Positions 58,001 through 61,000 of a DNA stretch of 64,000 nt are shown here, piece by piece; positions within the stretch are counted from its first letter, which is position 1; the number at the start of each line of letters is the position of its first letter. The notes under the pieces were generated by a model. That model did no database searches. It saw only the letters and a list, made by a program, of their open reading frames with translations, and was not told the DNA's origin. Origin of the DNA: Owenia fusiformis (lineage: Eukaryota > Annelida > Polychaeta > Sabellida > Oweniidae); NCBI GenBank assembly GCA_903813345.2, contig CAIIXF020000007.1:22681564-22745563 (forward strand). Direction: 5' to 3'. The position numbers were made by a program, and so were the translations under genes.

Positions 58001-61000
58001 ATCCATTTTTGAGCAACACCATGTGAGCCAAGTACCCACGTACTATTTATTAAAAATGCAAAACCAGTGGGAAGTAGAATTAACAGGGATGTAGTCAATA
58101 TTTCAAAATGATTGAAAATGCAAGCTAGCAAATAGATTAGAGGTTCGACACAAAATGATGATAAACGTTCACAGTGTTGTATTAAATTTACTTTTTACAA
58201 ACTTAAAAATCATTCCCAGTTGTATGATCAAAAATTGCTTGCCATCAAACAAACGTAATACAAAATCCACTTGTAATGATTCATGATGAAAATATACACA
58301 AAGGAATACTGCCTTGTTCTAGGGCTGGCTGGTACTGTTCTGGAGGAGCGACCCAACCTATGCCAACAAACCCCAGTGAAGGGGGTAAATGTATGCCTGG
58401 AGAGTATTGCCCTGACACCAGTGAGGCCCCCATACCATGTACAGAGGGCATGTATTGCCCTAATGAGAAGATGGCAGCTCCTATGGCCGACTGTACACAG
58501 GGTGAGGGCTATTTTCACTAACACCTTGATATCTCTAATTAGTCTAAAATATTCCTGAATTCAACATGTTCAATGTAGCCCAGTGAGATATCAAAATCAA
58601 TAATTCAACTGAATTTTTTCACTTACTTGAGTATTAGGTATATTTACAAAGTAAATAATTTATTAATCCCTCTTAAATATATAATTTTGTAGGATATTAC
58701 TGCACTCTTGGAGCCACACATCACAGTCCAACTGATAACATCACAGGAAATGTATGCCCCACCGGGCACTATTGTCCAACAGGCAGCAAGGCTGGAATAG
58801 CTTGCCCAATAGGTAAGCCTCTTCAACAATCACTAACTAATTCCAATCTATCAGAGACTATAACAAAATTTTCAATAGACATGGATCATTTCCTATTCAT
58901 CATGCTAGGCCTAAAAAGGCAATATCAAATTGATTGGGTAAAGGAAAGTTAAATAATTTATAGCAGTTTAATTTAAATTCAATAAATAAAAGGAAACTGC
59001 AGTTCATAGCAAACCCAGGAGTACTTCTGTGCAGCATGCCAAATATTTTTGATCACATGTGTTACACTGTTCAATCAGGGAGTGGGGAATATGACTGAAA
59101 TGTTAAACTACAAGCTATTTCTCAGATTCAGTAATACAGGTCTATATATTTTTTTGAATTTAGGCTACTACCTTGACACAGAGATGAACAGCCAACCAAC
59201 AGACTGCAAAATCTGTACAAAGGGCAAATACTGTGCGAGTGAGGGTCTAACTAACCCAACAGGGGACTGTCAACAGGGGTATTACTGCCCAGAGGGTCAG
59301 GATACTGCGACACCTAGTAACTATACATGTCCTGAGGGTTCCTTTTGTGTCAATGGATCTGGAGATCCAGCACCTTGTCCATCAGGGACTTACCAGGTAA
59401 AGAGGTGTTCTTTTCAAAATTTGAAATTAATTGAAAATTTTTGCTGAACTAGTTAGTGAATAATAAATCATTTTTGTGATCTGTATTTTCATCTAACCTT
59501 TTGAGTTTGATAATTATACCAGTTGAAATGTTTTCAGGAATATGAATTAGTACTTTATTGTAGATGATAATGTACATCATGAATTGTAAATACATATATA
59601 ATATGTACAGGTTAAAAATATGTTCCTTATATCAGTGCTTTCAGTAGGCTTGTCCAAAAGTGCTTCCCTGGGACGGATTGATTTTACAAAATCGCGTCCC
59701 CCCTCAAAAAAGTGCGTACCCATGAAAAAAGGTTCCCGGGAATTCAAAGTCACATTTTTGCACTGAACGAAAAAAATTGATGAAAAGTTTGCATCAGTTT
59801 TGTTAATTTTTGGCCCAGATCAGTGTACTACACACGTCTAGTAGGTCATTAAATGATGCAGATACCTTCATTAGAAAGAGATAACTAATTTTCAACCATT
59901 AAATACAATTTTTCTTCGCGTATTTCAAGGCAATTTGCTATTGACTTTGATCGCTCAGAAAGTTTCACTAGGAGCAATCTCCGTGAGATTCCATTTTTTG
60001 GTTCATTTATTTGCGCATGCGCAGCAAATCCAGCAATTTGATTAGTTAAAATTATTAAGACGCATGCGCGATTAATAATCTCGGCCAATCATAGGACTCG
60101 TACCGATTACCGCTCGGAAATCAACTACTAGTGATTGTCCAATCACGTACCTCATACTATTTTGATCGGAAATCAACTTCCGGGAAAGAAACTCCGAAAG
60201 AAAATTCTATTTCTTTTAGAAATAGAATATCCTTCGTTTACTTAGCGGATTCTGACCAAATAAAAGACTGAAGGTAAGATCTTTATCAATACATTCATCC
60301 AGAGTTAATTTTTTTGATATGACCTGCACTGCGTCCAAGTGACCCCTCATTTTCATTGTTTGGGGTCCCTATAATAAAAACCGGGTCCTCTCCATTATGG
60401 GACGGCGTTAATTAAAGCACAGCTTATATCCTATTATTTCATGAAAGTAAAAAATCAATCAAATTTTCAGGATACTCCAGGACAATGGACTTGCAAAACA
60501 TGCCCTGCTGGGTTCTATTGTAACGCCACCTATGGTCCAGTTGTTTTCTACACTAGTTACATCTGTCCAGAGGGCTACTACTGCCCTCTTGGAACAGGGT
60601 ACGCAGAGGAGAATCCATGCCCCAGAGGGACTTTCAATAATAGGACTGGTATGTACACATTTTTGCCTTCCTCAAAATAAATATGAAAAGATAAAAATAA
60701 ATAAATGAATAAATAAGAAAAGATAAAAATAAAACTACGGATAGTATTACATTTCTTCAGGTCTCCAAGCAGAGTCTGAGTGTACACCATGTGTTGGGGG
60801 TATGGCCTGTGATGTTCAGGGGCTCAGTGATCCTATTAGGCCATGTGCCCAAGGTTACTTCTGTCGCCAGGGTGCCAACATGACAACACCTAACTTAGGT
60901 AAGTTTCGCAGGATCAGAACCAAATATTCAGAAGAAGAATCTATTTTAGGGAGCAGACTATAAAGAAACAAATATTGACTTATCATTCCTTAAACTGGAA

